From: Klebsiella pneumoniae
GTDB lineage: Bacteria > Pseudomonadota > Gammaproteobacteria > Pseudomonadales > Azotimanducaceae
NCBI GenBank assembly: GCA_945878745.1
Contig: CAMDVY010000008.1
Location: forward strand, 1-20,214
Reading direction: 5' to 3'
DNA length: 20,214 nt
The notes under the pieces are model-generated. The model was not told the origin of the DNA. It did not search any database and saw only the letters and a list, made by a program, of their open reading frames with translations. Positions 1 through 9,500 of this stretch are shown one piece after another (the stretch's first letter is position 1; the number at the start of each line of letters is the position of its first letter). The translations under genes and the position numbers were made by a program.

Positions 1-26
1 TGACTGCCACCGGTTACCAGCCTGGA

Positions 27-737
27 TCAGCTCTTCATGGTCCAGTTCTCGCCAAACGGCCGAATCACGCTGCTGAAAGACCACGCCGACTTCGGCTGGT
101 GCGCCAATCGATAACACTCTTCGGCGATGTCGTCTGGTTTGCAGAAAAAGTCGTCCGGCTTGTCAGCCCAACGTTTGCGCGTCCAGGCGAGATCAATGAC
201 CGCATCAATGGCCACGAAGGCAACATGGACCCCCAGCGGTCCAAGGTGTCGCGCCATCGACTCTGCCAGAACCCGCTGCGCCGCCTTGGTCGGCGCAAAT
301 CCCGCGAAGTGGGCCTGCCCGCGCCACGCCGCGGTGTTGGCTGTGACCACGATCGCGCCACTGCCTCTTTCGATCATGGCGGGTGCCACCGCGCGCCCCA
401 ACTGCAACAGCGCCATCGTATTGATGCTGAAGTTCCGTTGCAGCACAGCCGGATCGATTTCGAGAAAATTGCCGAACGCTCCACCGACCGCGTTATGCAC
501 CGCCACCGACGGTGAACCCATCCGGGTTCGTACCGATTCAAGTGTCGTGGCAAATGCCGCTTCGTCGGCGACATCACAAACAAACGCACGGCTGCCAGGC
601 ACTTCGGCAGCGAGTGCTGCCAATCGGCCTTCGTTGCGCGCGAGCATCGCCACATCGTAGTCACGGGCGAAACGGCGAACCAGGGCAGAACCGGTACCGG
701 GACCGACCCCGGTAACGAGACAGACGGGACGACTCAT
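27..737 (-). CDS. Atypical short-chain dehydrogenase/reductase (SDR) lacking the catalytic Tyr
   Basis: A 236-residue Rossmann-fold protein of the SDR superfamily, presumably cytosolic and NAD(P)-binding. The cofactor loop TGVGPGTG is at residues 9-16, an NNAG-like motif appears as HNAVGG at 81-86, and a cofactor-domain Asp-Val pair is near 55. The active site is not canonical: the usual YxxxK reads F147-A-P-T-K151, and the Ser position is occupied by Ala/Asn (TAN, 132-134). Catalysis by the classical Ser-Tyr-Lys mechanism is therefore doubtful. The start was chosen at the ATG that overlaps the stop of the upstream M81 gene (ATGA), preceded by GGAGG about 10 bases upstream; an in-frame extension to 833 would run inside the M81 gene and lacks SDR character. 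It is the last gene of a minus-strand operon. The family assignment is firm; the substrate is unknown. Confidence 0.88.
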   Translation of the reverse strand: MSRPVCLVTGVGPGTGSALVRRFARDYDVAMLARNEGRLAALAAEVPGSRAFVCDVADEAAFATTLESVRTRMGSPSVAVHNAVGGAFGNFLEIDPAVLQRNFSINTMALLQLGRAVAPAMIERGSGAIVVTANTAAWRGQAHFAGFAPTKAAQRVLAESMARHLGPLGVHVAFVAIDAVIDLAWTRKRWADKPDDFFCKPDDIAEECYRLAHQPKSAWSFSSVIRPFGENWTMKS

Positions 738-2215
738 GCGGTTGATTCCTCCGGATAGGTTGCACGCGAATCTAGCGGCCATAGCCGTCGCGCAGTGGAT
801 TGTCTGGGAAAAATCTCGATGTGGTGGGTACACAGGCCTGGCGGATCAGCTGTGACAATGGCCGCCGCAACACCCTTGAACCCGGCGCGAAAGTGGTTGC
901 TCGACTTCAGCGCAACAATGGCATATCGCCGAACGTCCATGCCAAGCGCGAGGAACGGCTCTGGATCAAACGTCTGCGACCGCCTGGACGCGACAATCAC
1001 ATCCATGTCGTTGATCACCAGTCGGGCCATCGGACCCAGATTGACGGGCGCGCCTTTCATCATCGCCTGCATCTCGATGCGACCATCGTGCAGCGACTTG
1101 ACGTAAGCCTGCGCGACGATAGGTGCACCATGGAGGGTATCGGTTCGGCCACCAAGCAGGATGTCGATGGTTTTGCCAACACCTGCACGATGAGCCAACG
1201 CCGCCGTTTCAGCATCAACCACAAAACCAAAACAAGCCTTCGCACCAGGTTTTCTGTCCAGCAGCGCGCGCAGCAGATGGGTGCCGTCGCCTGGCGCCCC
1301 GCCACCACAGTTGTCAGATGTCTCGTTGATGACAATCGGCCCGGAGTTCTGTGCTGCAGCCAGCCGAAGCGCTTCTTCAACCGCAGCTCCCGCCGAGAGA
1401 CTGCGTGCTCGGAAGTCCTCACGATGCGACCAAAGATCAGCGGCCAGACCCCTGGCAATTTCCGAGCCTCGATCATCCCAGGACGTCACGACGATGGATG
1501 CGCCCACATGAGGCACGTCGGTGTAGGGAAATCCGTGAAACCAGCTGATGTCGATAACACCAGTCTGACTCTCCCGCTGCAGCACCTCATTCAGCATCGT
1601 CTGACCAATGCCTTCGAACGTTGTCGTGGTAGGTAACAGCAGCGGCAATGACGCCACTGTACATCGCGCCTTCCTGCGCGTTGAAACCTGTTCAACAACC
1701 AGTGCAACGGCTTCTGCAGCACGATCATGCAGGTCGATGTGCGGATACTGGTGACAGGCAAACACGCCGTTGAGCGATTCACCCATCGCCTGGGTGATGT
1801 TGCCGTGCAGATCGAAGACGGCAGTGATGGGCACAGCGTCACCCACCAGCTCACGAACGGCCGCACAAAGGTCTCCTTCCAGATCAGGAATGCCCTCAAC
1901 GACGCCCGCGCCGTGCAGACAGAGCACACACCCATCAACTGGCAGGGCGGTACGCAGTAGTTCCAGCAATTCGGTTTTGAAGGTCTGGTAAGTGGCCGCC
2001 TCAATGGTGCCCGACGGTTGGGCCCAGGCATGCAGGAGAGGCACCGGTGTGACGCCCTGTTGAAGACAGGCGGCCACCGCGCCACCGATCGATGTTTCCT
2101 GACCCGCCGTGGCCAGCATGCGACCCGAGCGCAGCACCCCAAACTGGCCGGCGGTTGTCAGCCCCTTCGCGTAGGTGTTGGTTTCATGCTCGATCCCGCC
2201 AATCGCAATCCGCAT
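734..2215 (-). CDS. M81 family metallopeptidase (MlrC/microcystinase C-like)
   Basis: A 493-residue protein of the M81/MlrC family, zinc enzymes named after MlrC, which acts on linear microcystin fragments in sphingomonads. Most family members have unknown substrates. The N-terminus carries the family signature GGIEHETNTY (6-15). Probable metal ligands are in DLHGN (D135, H137) and YPHIDLHDR (H159, D161, H163). The DUF1485-type catalytic domain covers roughly residues 1-290 and the MlrC C-terminal domain about 300-485. No signal peptide is seen, so it is probably cytosolic. Its ATG shares one base with the stop of the upstream DUF3445 gene (TGATG), and its stop overlaps the downstream SDR start, indicating translational coupling. 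Family call is strong; hydrolysis of a peptide or amide in this pathway is inference. Confidence 0.9.
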   Translation of the reverse strand: MRIAIGGIEHETNTYAKGLTTAGQFGVLRSGRMLATAGQETSIGGAVAACLQQGVTPVPLLHAWAQPSGTIEAATYQTFKTELLELLRTALPVDGCVLCLHGAGVVEGIPDLEGDLCAAVRELVGDAVPITAVFDLHGNITQAMGESLNGVFACHQYPHIDLHDRAAEAVALVVEQVSTRRKARCTVASLPLLLPTTTTFEGIGQTMLNEVLQRESQTGVIDISWFHGFPYTDVPHVGASIVVTSWDDRGSEIARGLAADLWSHREDFRARSLSAGAAVEEALRLAAAQNSGPIVINETSDNCGGGAPGDGTHLLRALLDRKPGAKACFGFVVDAETAALAHRAGVGKTIDILLGGRTDTLHGAPIVAQAYVKSLHDGRIEMQAMMKGAPVNLGPMARLVINDMDVIVASRRSQTFDPEPFLALGMDVRRYAIVALKSSNHFRAGFKGVAAAIVTADPPGLCTHHIEIFPRQSTARRLWPLDSRATYPEESTA

Positions 2216-3084
2216 CAGCGCTCGCCTTTCACATGGGCAACACGATCAAGAAATCCCAGCAGTTCCGGAATCCGGTCTCTGAGACTGAAGCTTTCAAGTT
2301 CCACCGGTGTCAGCCGTCTGATGGTGCGACCAAGATCTTCAGCGGACTCTGGAAACCAGCGTATGCCATCGAAAGGAAACAGCCGAACCCGAATGGAAAA
2401 GACCACACAGTGTTCATTGATCCGGCGCAGCGTCTGCCGCTCCGTGCGAATGGTATGAGCAGCCAGATCGCCTGTTCGCGTGATCTCGCGAGCCGCCGGC
2501 TCAAACAGATTACCCGGTCCATGCAGAAACCAGTTGCGTCGTTCAAGCACCCGGTCCATCGGCAATCGTTCGAGCACCTCGCGCATTCGCTCGCCCAGCA
2601 CGTTGTTCAACCCCGCATGACCCTGATGCAAGCCCCATAGATCCTGGCCGATCTTTTCGCGCAGACTCCAGTACGACGGAGAACAGAGGGATGCTGCTGC
2701 CAGTCGATAGCGTCCACGCTCGCTCACCATCAGGCACAAGTCGTCTGGCACCCACAACGCTGCGCGCGCCATCGGGGCGAGATCAGCATACTCGGGTGTT
2801 GGTCTTCCCTGCCCGACGAGATATCCCTGCAGAACAGTGACCAATTCATCGACATGCGCGTCGACACCATCCTGCACCGCGACCACATCCGCGCATCGTG
2901 TGGCGTAAAGGTGACGCTTGCGTGCCACCTCGCTGGTGTCGATCGAATCAGGCAACCATTGATCAGGCGGGATCGAAGCCAGCCCGATACGATACCGAGG
3001 AACACCACCTCGCCAGGGAGGATTCGCGAAAAAACGATCAGCCTCACTCCCAACTTCGGATTCCGGCCGTTGTTCGCGTGTCAC
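2215..3084 (-). CDS. DUF3445 protein, heme-dependent oxidative N-demethylase-like
   Basis: A 289-residue DUF3445 protein. Characterised members are heme-dependent oxidative N-demethylases (HODM) that oxidise dimethylamine to methylamine and formaldehyde using oxygen. Family-typical segments are visible: KRHLYATRCADVVAVQD (56-72), LCLMVSERGRYRLAAASLCSP (116-136), the RRNWFLHGPGNLF block (182-194) and RTERQTLRRIN (213-223), followed by a strand resembling the usual FTIRTY (FSIRVR). There is no export signal. The start is GTG, overlapping the stop of the upstream gene (GTGA); no good ribosome binding site is seen, which fits translational coupling. It sits between a Tat-exported protein and an M81 hydrolase. 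The usual HODM ferredoxin-reductase partner is not nearby, so the actual reaction and electron donor are open. Confidence 0.82.
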   Translation of the reverse strand: MTREQRPESEVGSEADRFFANPPWRGGVPRYRIGLASIPPDQWLPDSIDTSEVARKRHLYATRCADVVAVQDGVDAHVDELVTVLQGYLVGQGRPTPEYADLAPMARAALWVPDDLCLMVSERGRYRLAAASLCSPSYWSLREKIGQDLWGLHQGHAGLNNVLGERMREVLERLPMDRVLERRNWFLHGPGNLFEPAAREITRTGDLAAHTIRTERQTLRRINEHCVVFSIRVRLFPFDGIRWFPESAEDLGRTIRRLTPVELESFSLRDRIPELLGFLDRVAHVKGER

Positions 3085-3566
3085 ACCGGTGTGTATCGAA
3101 GCATCACCCTGGAGCCATCAGCGAGCCCATCGTTGAATCGAGGCCCCCAGGAGCTCCACTCAGCAGAATACTTGGTGCCCATTTTGGCGAGCACCGCTGT
3201 TTGTACTCCCTTGTCGCCCACGAGGGCTGCCTGAGTTGTCACTACGGGTAAGGCCTTGTATTTGCCGTCTGCACTCTTCCATTGACCAACATCACCCACC
3301 CATACACGCGCCGACGACAGCCCTTTGCCAACCGCAACCGCTCGCCACGCCTTGCTGCTGGTGACCACATACATGGCGCCATCGTGTAGTTGAAACCACA
3401 CTTCCGCCTGACAGCTGCTCTCACTGCCGTCCTGCTTCATCGGCGTGATGTAGATCAATGCGGACTCGGCCATTCCAGCGGCTGCATCAGCCCACAGGCG
3501 GGCTGGCAGTGCTGCCACGGCCAGTCCGGTGATTGAGAATTTAAGCAATGTTCTTCGATCGATCAT
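3081..3566 (-). CDS. Tat-exported small protein, possibly split-barrel (PNPOx-like) fold
   Basis: A 161-residue protein with a twin-arginine leader: DRRTLLKFS (residues 3-11), a hydrophobic stretch ITGLAVAALPA, and a probable signal peptidase site after LWADA near 27-29. The mature part is rich in beta-strand patterns (AEVWFQLHDGAMYVVTSSKAWRA, about 54-76), which resembles split beta-barrel flavin-binding proteins. I rate that fold assignment as a guess. Tat export would suit a protein that folds or binds cofactor before leaving the cytoplasm. GAGG lies about 7 bases upstream of the ATG. The gene starts 43 bases after the fumarase stop and its own stop overlaps the GTG of the DUF3445 gene, so it opens the tightly overlapped four-gene block. 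Function is unknown. Confidence 0.75.
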   Translation of the reverse strand: MIDRRTLLKFSITGLAVAALPARLWADAAAGMAESALIYITPMKQDGSESSCQAEVWFQLHDGAMYVVTSSKAWRAVAVGKGLSSARVWVGDVGQWKSADGKYKALPVVTTQAALVGDKGVQTAVLAKMGTKYSAEWSSWGPRFNDGLADGSRVMLRYTPV

Positions 3567-3609
3567 GAGTTACCTCGCATGGGTTCGGGTTGCACAGATT
3601 CCGTTCGCT

Positions 3610-5133
3610 TCAGCTGACTTGTGCCGCGGCGATTCGTTTGGCGATATTGGCGGACCAGATCTTTGGTCCCTCGATGTGGACTGACTCGCCTCGAGCATCT
3701 ACCGATACGGTGACCGGCATGTCCTGAACCGTGAATTCGTAGATGGCTTCCATACCCAGGTCTTCGAAGGCAAGCACTTTGGCTTCCTTGATGGCCTTGG
3801 CGACCAGATAGGCCGCGCCACCCACGGCGATCATGGAGACCACCTTGTTGTCACGGATCGCGTCGATGGCCGCCTTGCCACGTTCCGCCTTGCCGATCAT
3901 GCCGACCAGCCCACTCTTCTCCAGCAGTGTACGCGTGAACTTGTCCATGCGGGTCGCCGTGGTCGGACCCGCCGGCCCAACCACCTCATCGCGCACCGGG
4001 TCCACCGGACCGACGTAATAGATCACCCGATTGGTGAAGTCGACCGGTAGTGGTTCACCCTTGTCAATCATGTCGACCAGCCGTTTATGGGCCGCATCGC
4101 GCCCGGTCAGCATGTGGCCGGACAACAGCAACGTGTCCCCCGCTTTCCAGGTGCCGACCTCGGCGCGCGTCAGCGTGTCGAGATTGACGCGTTTGACCTC
4201 CGGCCCCAGTTCGAAGGCGATATCCGGCCATTCCGAAATGTCCGGGGGCGTGAATACCGCAGGACCTGAACCATCCAGTTCAAAGTGCACATGCCGGGTC
4301 GCCGTGCAGTTGGGAATCACCGCAACGGGCTTGTTGGCGGCGTGCGTGGGAAACGTCTTGACCTTCACGTCCAGCACGGTGGTCAAACCACCCAGCCCTT
4401 GAGCACCGATGCCGAGTCCGTTGACCTTGTCCATCAGCTCGATCCGCAAAGCCTCCGTCTTGTTCTGAGCGCCGCGCGCACGCAGTTCCGCCATGTCCAG
4501 CGGCTCCATGAGGGCTTCCTTGGCCAGCAGCATGGCCTTTTCAGGCGTACCGCCTATGCCAACGCCAAGAATGCCGGGCGGGCACCAGCCCGCACCCATG
4601 GTCGGCACCACACTGAGTACCCAATCCGCCACCGAATCAGATGGGTTGAGCATGGCAAACTTGGCCTTGGCCTCACTGCCACCCCCCTTGGCGGCGACTT
4701 CGACTTCCAGTTTGTCCCCCGGAACGATCTTCGTGTGGATGATCGCCGGTGTATTGTCCTTGGTGTTGCGGCGCAGACCATCCGGGTCTTCCAGCACGGA
4801 ACCGCGCAGCACGTTGTCGGGAAACAGGTAACCCCGCCGCACGCCGGCATTGATCATCTCTTCCACCGACATGGTGCCTTCCCACTGAACCTGCATGCCC
4901 ACGGTCAGGAACACGTTGACGATCCCGGTGTCCTGGCAGATGGGTCGTTTGCCAATGGCGCACATGCGCGAATTCACCAGAACCTGCGTCAGCGCCGCCT
5001 TGGCAGCGGGCGACTCCTCCTTTTCCCAGGCTTTGACCATGGCCCGCAGAAAGTCGGTCGGGTGATAGTAGGAAATGAACTGCAGCGCATCGGCCACACT
5101 CTGAATCAGGTCTTCCTGACGGATGACGGTCAT
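3610..5133 (-). CDS. fumA: Fumarate hydratase class I (4Fe-4S)
   Basis: A 507-residue iron-sulfur fumarase interconverting fumarate and malate in the TCA cycle, cytosolic. Both halves of the class I enzyme are fused in one chain: the alpha part (about 1-290) and the beta part (about 320-507). Three Cys that would ligate the 4Fe-4S cluster are at C66 (PICQDTG), C184 (GWCPPG) and C276 (NCTATRH). The beta half shows LLLSGHMLTGRDAAHKR (335-351) and VGPAGPTTATRMDKF (385-399). The start is the ATG with GAGGA upstream; an open extension to 5334 has no fumarase character and runs into the divergent dipeptidase gene. Divergent from the M19 gene, with 96 bases between. It may head the downstream operon, because only 43 bases separate it from the Tat protein gene. 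Confidence 0.96.
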   Translation of the reverse strand: MTVIRQEDLIQSVADALQFISYYHPTDFLRAMVKAWEKEESPAAKAALTQVLVNSRMCAIGKRPICQDTGIVNVFLTVGMQVQWEGTMSVEEMINAGVRRGYLFPDNVLRGSVLEDPDGLRRNTKDNTPAIIHTKIVPGDKLEVEVAAKGGGSEAKAKFAMLNPSDSVADWVLSVVPTMGAGWCPPGILGVGIGGTPEKAMLLAKEALMEPLDMAELRARGAQNKTEALRIELMDKVNGLGIGAQGLGGLTTVLDVKVKTFPTHAANKPVAVIPNCTATRHVHFELDGSGPAVFTPPDISEWPDIAFELGPEVKRVNLDTLTRAEVGTWKAGDTLLLSGHMLTGRDAAHKRLVDMIDKGEPLPVDFTNRVIYYVGPVDPVRDEVVGPAGPTTATRMDKFTRTLLEKSGLVGMIGKAERGKAAIDAIRDNKVVSMIAVGGAAYLVAKAIKEAKVLAFEDLGMEAIYEFTVQDMPVTVSVDARGESVHIEGPKIWSANIAKRIAAAQVS

Positions 5134-5229
5134 GGGATTCCTCACAAACGATGGTGATTGATGATAGCCCGACCGGATGAACGACGGCGACACTTGGTAG
5201 ACTGGCGGATGCTCATCCCGGAGAAACCC
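5134..5229. promoter_or_regulatory. Divergent promoter region between fumA and the M19 dipeptidase gene
   Basis: These 96 bases separate two divergent start codons, so transcription of both genes most likely begins here. Ribosome binding sites are clear: GAGGA for fumA (minus) and GGAG for the dipeptidase (plus, spacing about 7). I could not identify convincing -35/-10 pairs or an operator palindrome. This is placement by logic, not by motif. Confidence 0.4.
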
Positions 5230-6432
5230 ATGCGAATAACGCTCACCTGCCTGTCCTTGCTGTCGATTGCGCTCGCCCAGGTCAGCGTCGCCGCGCCGCA
5301 GAAACCAGCCGAATACCTCATCATCGATACCCACATCGATGCGCCTTATCGCCTGTACAAGACTCCAACTGATCTGGGGGTCGCATCAGCAGAAGGCCAA
5401 TTCGACTACCCGCGGGCCATCGACGGCGGACTCGGTACAGGGTTCATGTCGATCTTCATACCCTCTGCGGTGGATGCAGCGGGTAATGGTTTGCCGCTTG
5501 CACACAAACTGATCGATCTGGTGGACGACACGGTACGTGCCAATCCGGATAAGTTCATCCAGGCAACGTGTCCGAACGACGCGGTAGTCGCTCGCAAGCG
5601 AGGGTTGGTGGGACTCGCCATGGGGATGGAGAACGGCGGCCCCATTGGCACCAATCTCGAGCATCTGCACCAGTTGCACACCCGCGGCATTCGTTACATT
5701 GGTCTTGCGCATGCGAAGGCGAACGTTCTGGCGGACTCATCCTACGACACGGAAAAGAAAAACGGCGGGCTCTCCCAGGCGGGTCGGGCGGTGGTTCGGG
5801 AGATGAATTTGCTGGGCATCATGGTCGATGTCTCGCACCTGTCCGATGACGCCTTCTGGAACGTTCTCTCGGAATCGAAGGCACCGGTCATCGCCTCCCA
5901 CTCCTCCATGCGGCATTTCATTCCCGGCTTTGAACGCAACATGGACGATCGCATGGTAGAAGCCATCGTCGGCAGGGGTGGCGTGGTGCAGATCAACGTG
6001 GGCAGCAGCTATCTCACCGCCACGGCCCGGCAGTATGAAACCGGTCTCATGACCGCAGTCAAAGCGGAAGTCGTGGCACGCGGCCTCGCACCAGACTCGC
6101 CCAAGATCAAGACCTTCATCACAAGCTATCGAACACAGAATCCCTATCCCTTTGCCACCCTCGACGACGTGATCGATCACATCGATCACGTGGTGAAGAT
6201 CGGCGGCATCAACGGTGTGGGCATTGGCAGTGACTTTGATGGCGTTGGGGACACCTTGCCGACGGGACTGAAGTCGGTGGCCGACTATCCCAACCTGATC
6301 CAGGCCTTGCGAGACCGCGGGTATTCAAAACGGGCGGTACGCAAGATCATGGGGGAGAACCTGCTGCGGACCTGGCAGAAGGTGGAACGGTATGCCAGCG
6401 AGCACGGTACACGACCGCGCTGTACACTCTGA
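5230..6432 (+). CDS. Secreted membrane dipeptidase (renal dipeptidase family, peptidase M19)
   Basis: A 400-residue binuclear zinc dipeptidase, which in this family hydrolyses dipeptides, including D-amino-acid-containing ones. A Sec signal peptide (MRITLTCLSLLSIALAQVSV, cleavage near AA-P 22-23) without a lipobox predicts a periplasmic location. The metal and active-site residues of M19 are all visible: H35 and D37 in DTHIDA, E134 in GMENGG, H203 in DVSHLSD, H224 in ASHSSMR, and D335 in GIGSDFDG. The start ATG was chosen because GGAG precedes it and it gives a clean signal peptide; upstream in-frame ATGs at 5158 and 5209 would spoil the leader. The next gene (SNF2) begins about 70 bases downstream on the same strand. 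Confidence 0.93.
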   Translation: MRITLTCLSLLSIALAQVSVAAPQKPAEYLIIDTHIDAPYRLYKTPTDLGVASAEGQFDYPRAIDGGLGTGFMSIFIPSAVDAAGNGLPLAHKLIDLVDDTVRANPDKFIQATCPNDAVVARKRGLVGLAMGMENGGPIGTNLEHLHQLHTRGIRYIGLAHAKANVLADSSYDTEKKNGGLSQAGRAVVREMNLLGIMVDVSHLSDDAFWNVLSESKAPVIASHSSMRHFIPGFERNMDDRMVEAIVGRGGVVQINVGSSYLTATARQYETGLMTAVKAEVVARGLAPDSPKIKTFITSYRTQNPYPFATLDDVIDHIDHVVKIGGINGVGIGSDFDGVGDTLPTGLKSVADYPNLIQALRDRGYSKRAVRKIMGENLLRTWQKVERYASEHGTRPRCTL

Positions 6433-6504
6433 AGGCCTGCATCAGGCGCCAAGCCCTGCCTTCCATCCCATCGTCCGTTGCACGAGACCGTTCACGTAAC
6501 ATCC

Positions 6505-9500
6505 ATGCCATCCTCAGCTCTGCTCACTGATCGCCTGACACAACTCAGCCCCAATGCCCAGCGCATCGCGCTGATCTACGGCATCGTCTATCCGCTGACG
6601 CCTTCGCAGACGCGCGTCATTCAGTGGCTGAATCAGACACCCGCCCTGGTGACACCGAAGTCATTGGCCATCGCCATGCGCGACACGATCACTGAACTGG
6701 CTGATGCGGGTGTGCTCGAACCGCCGCGAGCAGGCGGGGGATATCGCGCCGACAAGGATTTTTCTACAGCACTGATCCAGCATGCGCACGCCCTGGGTTA
6801 TCTCACGCCACTGCTGAAAGTCCTGAATCGGGACGCTTATGTCATGGATTGGGCGCAGGCCCAGGGCACCAGCGAGATGTATCTGCGCTGCGCGTTGCTG
6901 TCTGGCGATTATGAGTGGATGCACAAGGTGCGTACTCGCCTGCAATGGGGTGTGCTGCTCGAACCCCAGTTCCAGAGTGCCATCGCAGCGATGCCGCCAA
7001 CCTACCAGGAGCTGGCTGTTTTTCGCTGTGTCGAAGAAATCCTGCATCAGCTTCGACCAGTAGACGATTTCCTCGATGCCTGCGAACGCACTGACAAGGC
7101 ATCGGCCGCAACCTACGCCAACATCGCCTACATCCGCGTGCTGCAAGGTCGGTTTGACGGTGTCATCAACTGGCTGAACAACATGCCGGCTGGCGCTGAT
7201 TATGACGTGGTGCGCGCCAGCACCATGGCACTGATCCACACCCTGAAAGGTGAAGATGACGATGCGGTGCGAGGCATTCGCAAGGCCCTGGATGCTGAGC
7301 GGGGTGACTCCAAGAAGCGAGTCCTCTTTCCCCAGTTCAGCGCCTTCGCGCTATCTCTGCTGGCGCTGCTTCGCCGGAATACGCGTGAGACCAACGCGCT
7401 GTTTGACGAACTGATGGCGTACTCGGAAAAGCTGCACGTCATGAATTCAGCCATGCACCTGGTTCGACTCGCTCAGCGCATCCGCCGGGAGCCCAAGGTC
7501 AAATTCTCGATCGGGGGACCCATAGAACATCAGGGTGACGTGCAGCTCTTGCTGCAAGGACTGCTGTTGTGCTGGACCGAAGCCACTGCCCTACCCGCCA
7601 ATCGACCGCTGCTCGGCCAGTTCCCGGCCATGATCGAACGCGCCAAGGCGGCCGGATTTTTCTGGGTCGCCGCCGAGGCTTCCCAGGTGTTGCAGGCTGC
7701 AGCAGGCGCATCCGGACCACACGGTGCGCACACGGCGCTGGGCACACGTTCACTGATCTCTGCGATCCCCGTGGTTGAAGTCTGGGAACATGGACTGAAC
7801 GCGCTCGAAAGCCTGGCTTTGAATCTGCGTGATAAAAAAGCCAAGGTGACGCCCACCAAGGACGTGGAACGACGACTGGCGTGGATCATTTCCGATCCGC
7901 ACTTCGATCAACTCCATGTGGAAGCCCGCGAACAACAGCTGAAAAAAACCGGCTGGACCAAGGGGCGCGCGATCTCATTGAAGAAACTCAAGGAAACCGG
8001 GGATGCACTGGACTGGTTGAGCGATCAGGACAAGGTGGCAGTAGAGGGCATCTCGACCAATGCCTACGGATGGGGAGGTCAGCGCGAGTACTTCCTGCCT
8101 GACAAGAGCATCCTCGCACTGGCCGGACATCCCGCAGTCTTTGATGTGAATGGACAGTCGCTGGAAATAGTCAGTGTTGAACCCGAACTGGTCATCGATG
8201 AAAGAGACAATGGGACGCTAAATGCCAGCCTGACCCCCTATCCCGACTCGGAGGATGCGTATCAAGTGAGCTGGCGCCTCGGTGACACCCGGGTCAACGT
8301 CATGCACCTGAACGACAGCGTCAAGGCGTTGTGCCAGATCATTCCTCCACGTGGTCTGTCATTGCCATCGACTGCGCGAGCGCGACTGCTGGAAGTGGTC
8401 AGTGAACTGGCGGGAGAAATCCGTGTACACGGCGGCTTGTCGGGCACCACGGCCAGCGCACTGCAGGTTGAAGCAGACAGCGCGCCCTGGGTTCAGTTGA
8501 CGCCCATTGGCGATGGCCTGTCCATTCGGCTGTTGGTTCAACCGATTACCGATGCCGGGATGCAATTTGATCCCGGAGCTGGTGGCGAACTGGTGCTGGC
8601 GCACGTCGCCGATCAGCCGCTGCAGGCCAGACGTGACCTGAAGGCTGAAAAGCTTGCAGCCACTGAATTGCTGACCCGCTGCCCGCTGCTTTCCATCGCT
8701 GGCGCACCACGCTTTCGGGGCGAACTGGATACTGCCGACGACTGCCTTGAGCTGCTGGATCAGCTGCAGGAAGCCGGTGTACGGTGTCTGTGGCCAAGCG
8801 GTGAAAAGTACAAGCTGGTCGCCCGTTCCGGATCGAGCTCCATGAACCTGGTCATCAAGTCAGGCAAGGAATGGTTCAGTGCATCGGGCGAGCTGAAGAT
8901 CGACGAAGATCGCACGCTGGGACTGATGCGGCTCATGGCACTGCTCGACGAACGCCCCCGCTCCCGCTTTCTGCCGTTGGGAGATGGCGAGTTCGTCGCA
9001 CTCACCGACAGTTTTCGCAAACAGCTCGAGACCCTGCGCAGCCTCTCGCACGGTGGTACCTCTCAAGGCGGTACCAAAGCCCTGCGCCTGCATACACTGG
9101 CCGCCCCGGCGCTGGAAAACATGCTCGACGATATCAACATCGATGCCGATGACGCCTGGCATGACCAACTGGTGCGACTGCAGAACGCACGAGCGTACAC
9201 ACCTACCATTCCGGCCACCTTGCAGGCCGAGCTACGACCGTATCAGCAGGATGGCATTCACTGGTTAGCCAGGCTTGCGCATTGGGGTGTGGGCGCCTGC
9301 CTGGCCGACGACATGGGTCTCGGCAAAACCCTGCAGACACTTGGTCTGTTGCTGATTCGCGCGCCGGACGGCCCGGCCATCGTGGTCGTGCCCACCTCAC
9401 TGGTCGACAACTGGATCGACGAGGCACGACGATTTGCACCAACGCTCAATCTGCTGATTTATGCCGGCAGCCCGAGCGAGCGGAAGTCGATGCTCACCAC

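Noticed and set aside
4285..5157. Long open frame (290 codons) on the plus strand
   Set aside because: It lies fully antisense to fumarase, has no recognisable motif and a composition expected from the opposite strand of a GC-rich gene.
5134..5334. 67-residue N-terminal extension of fumarase
   Set aside because: It has no fumarase similarity, overlaps the divergent dipeptidase start, and the internal ATG at 5133 has a good ribosome binding site.
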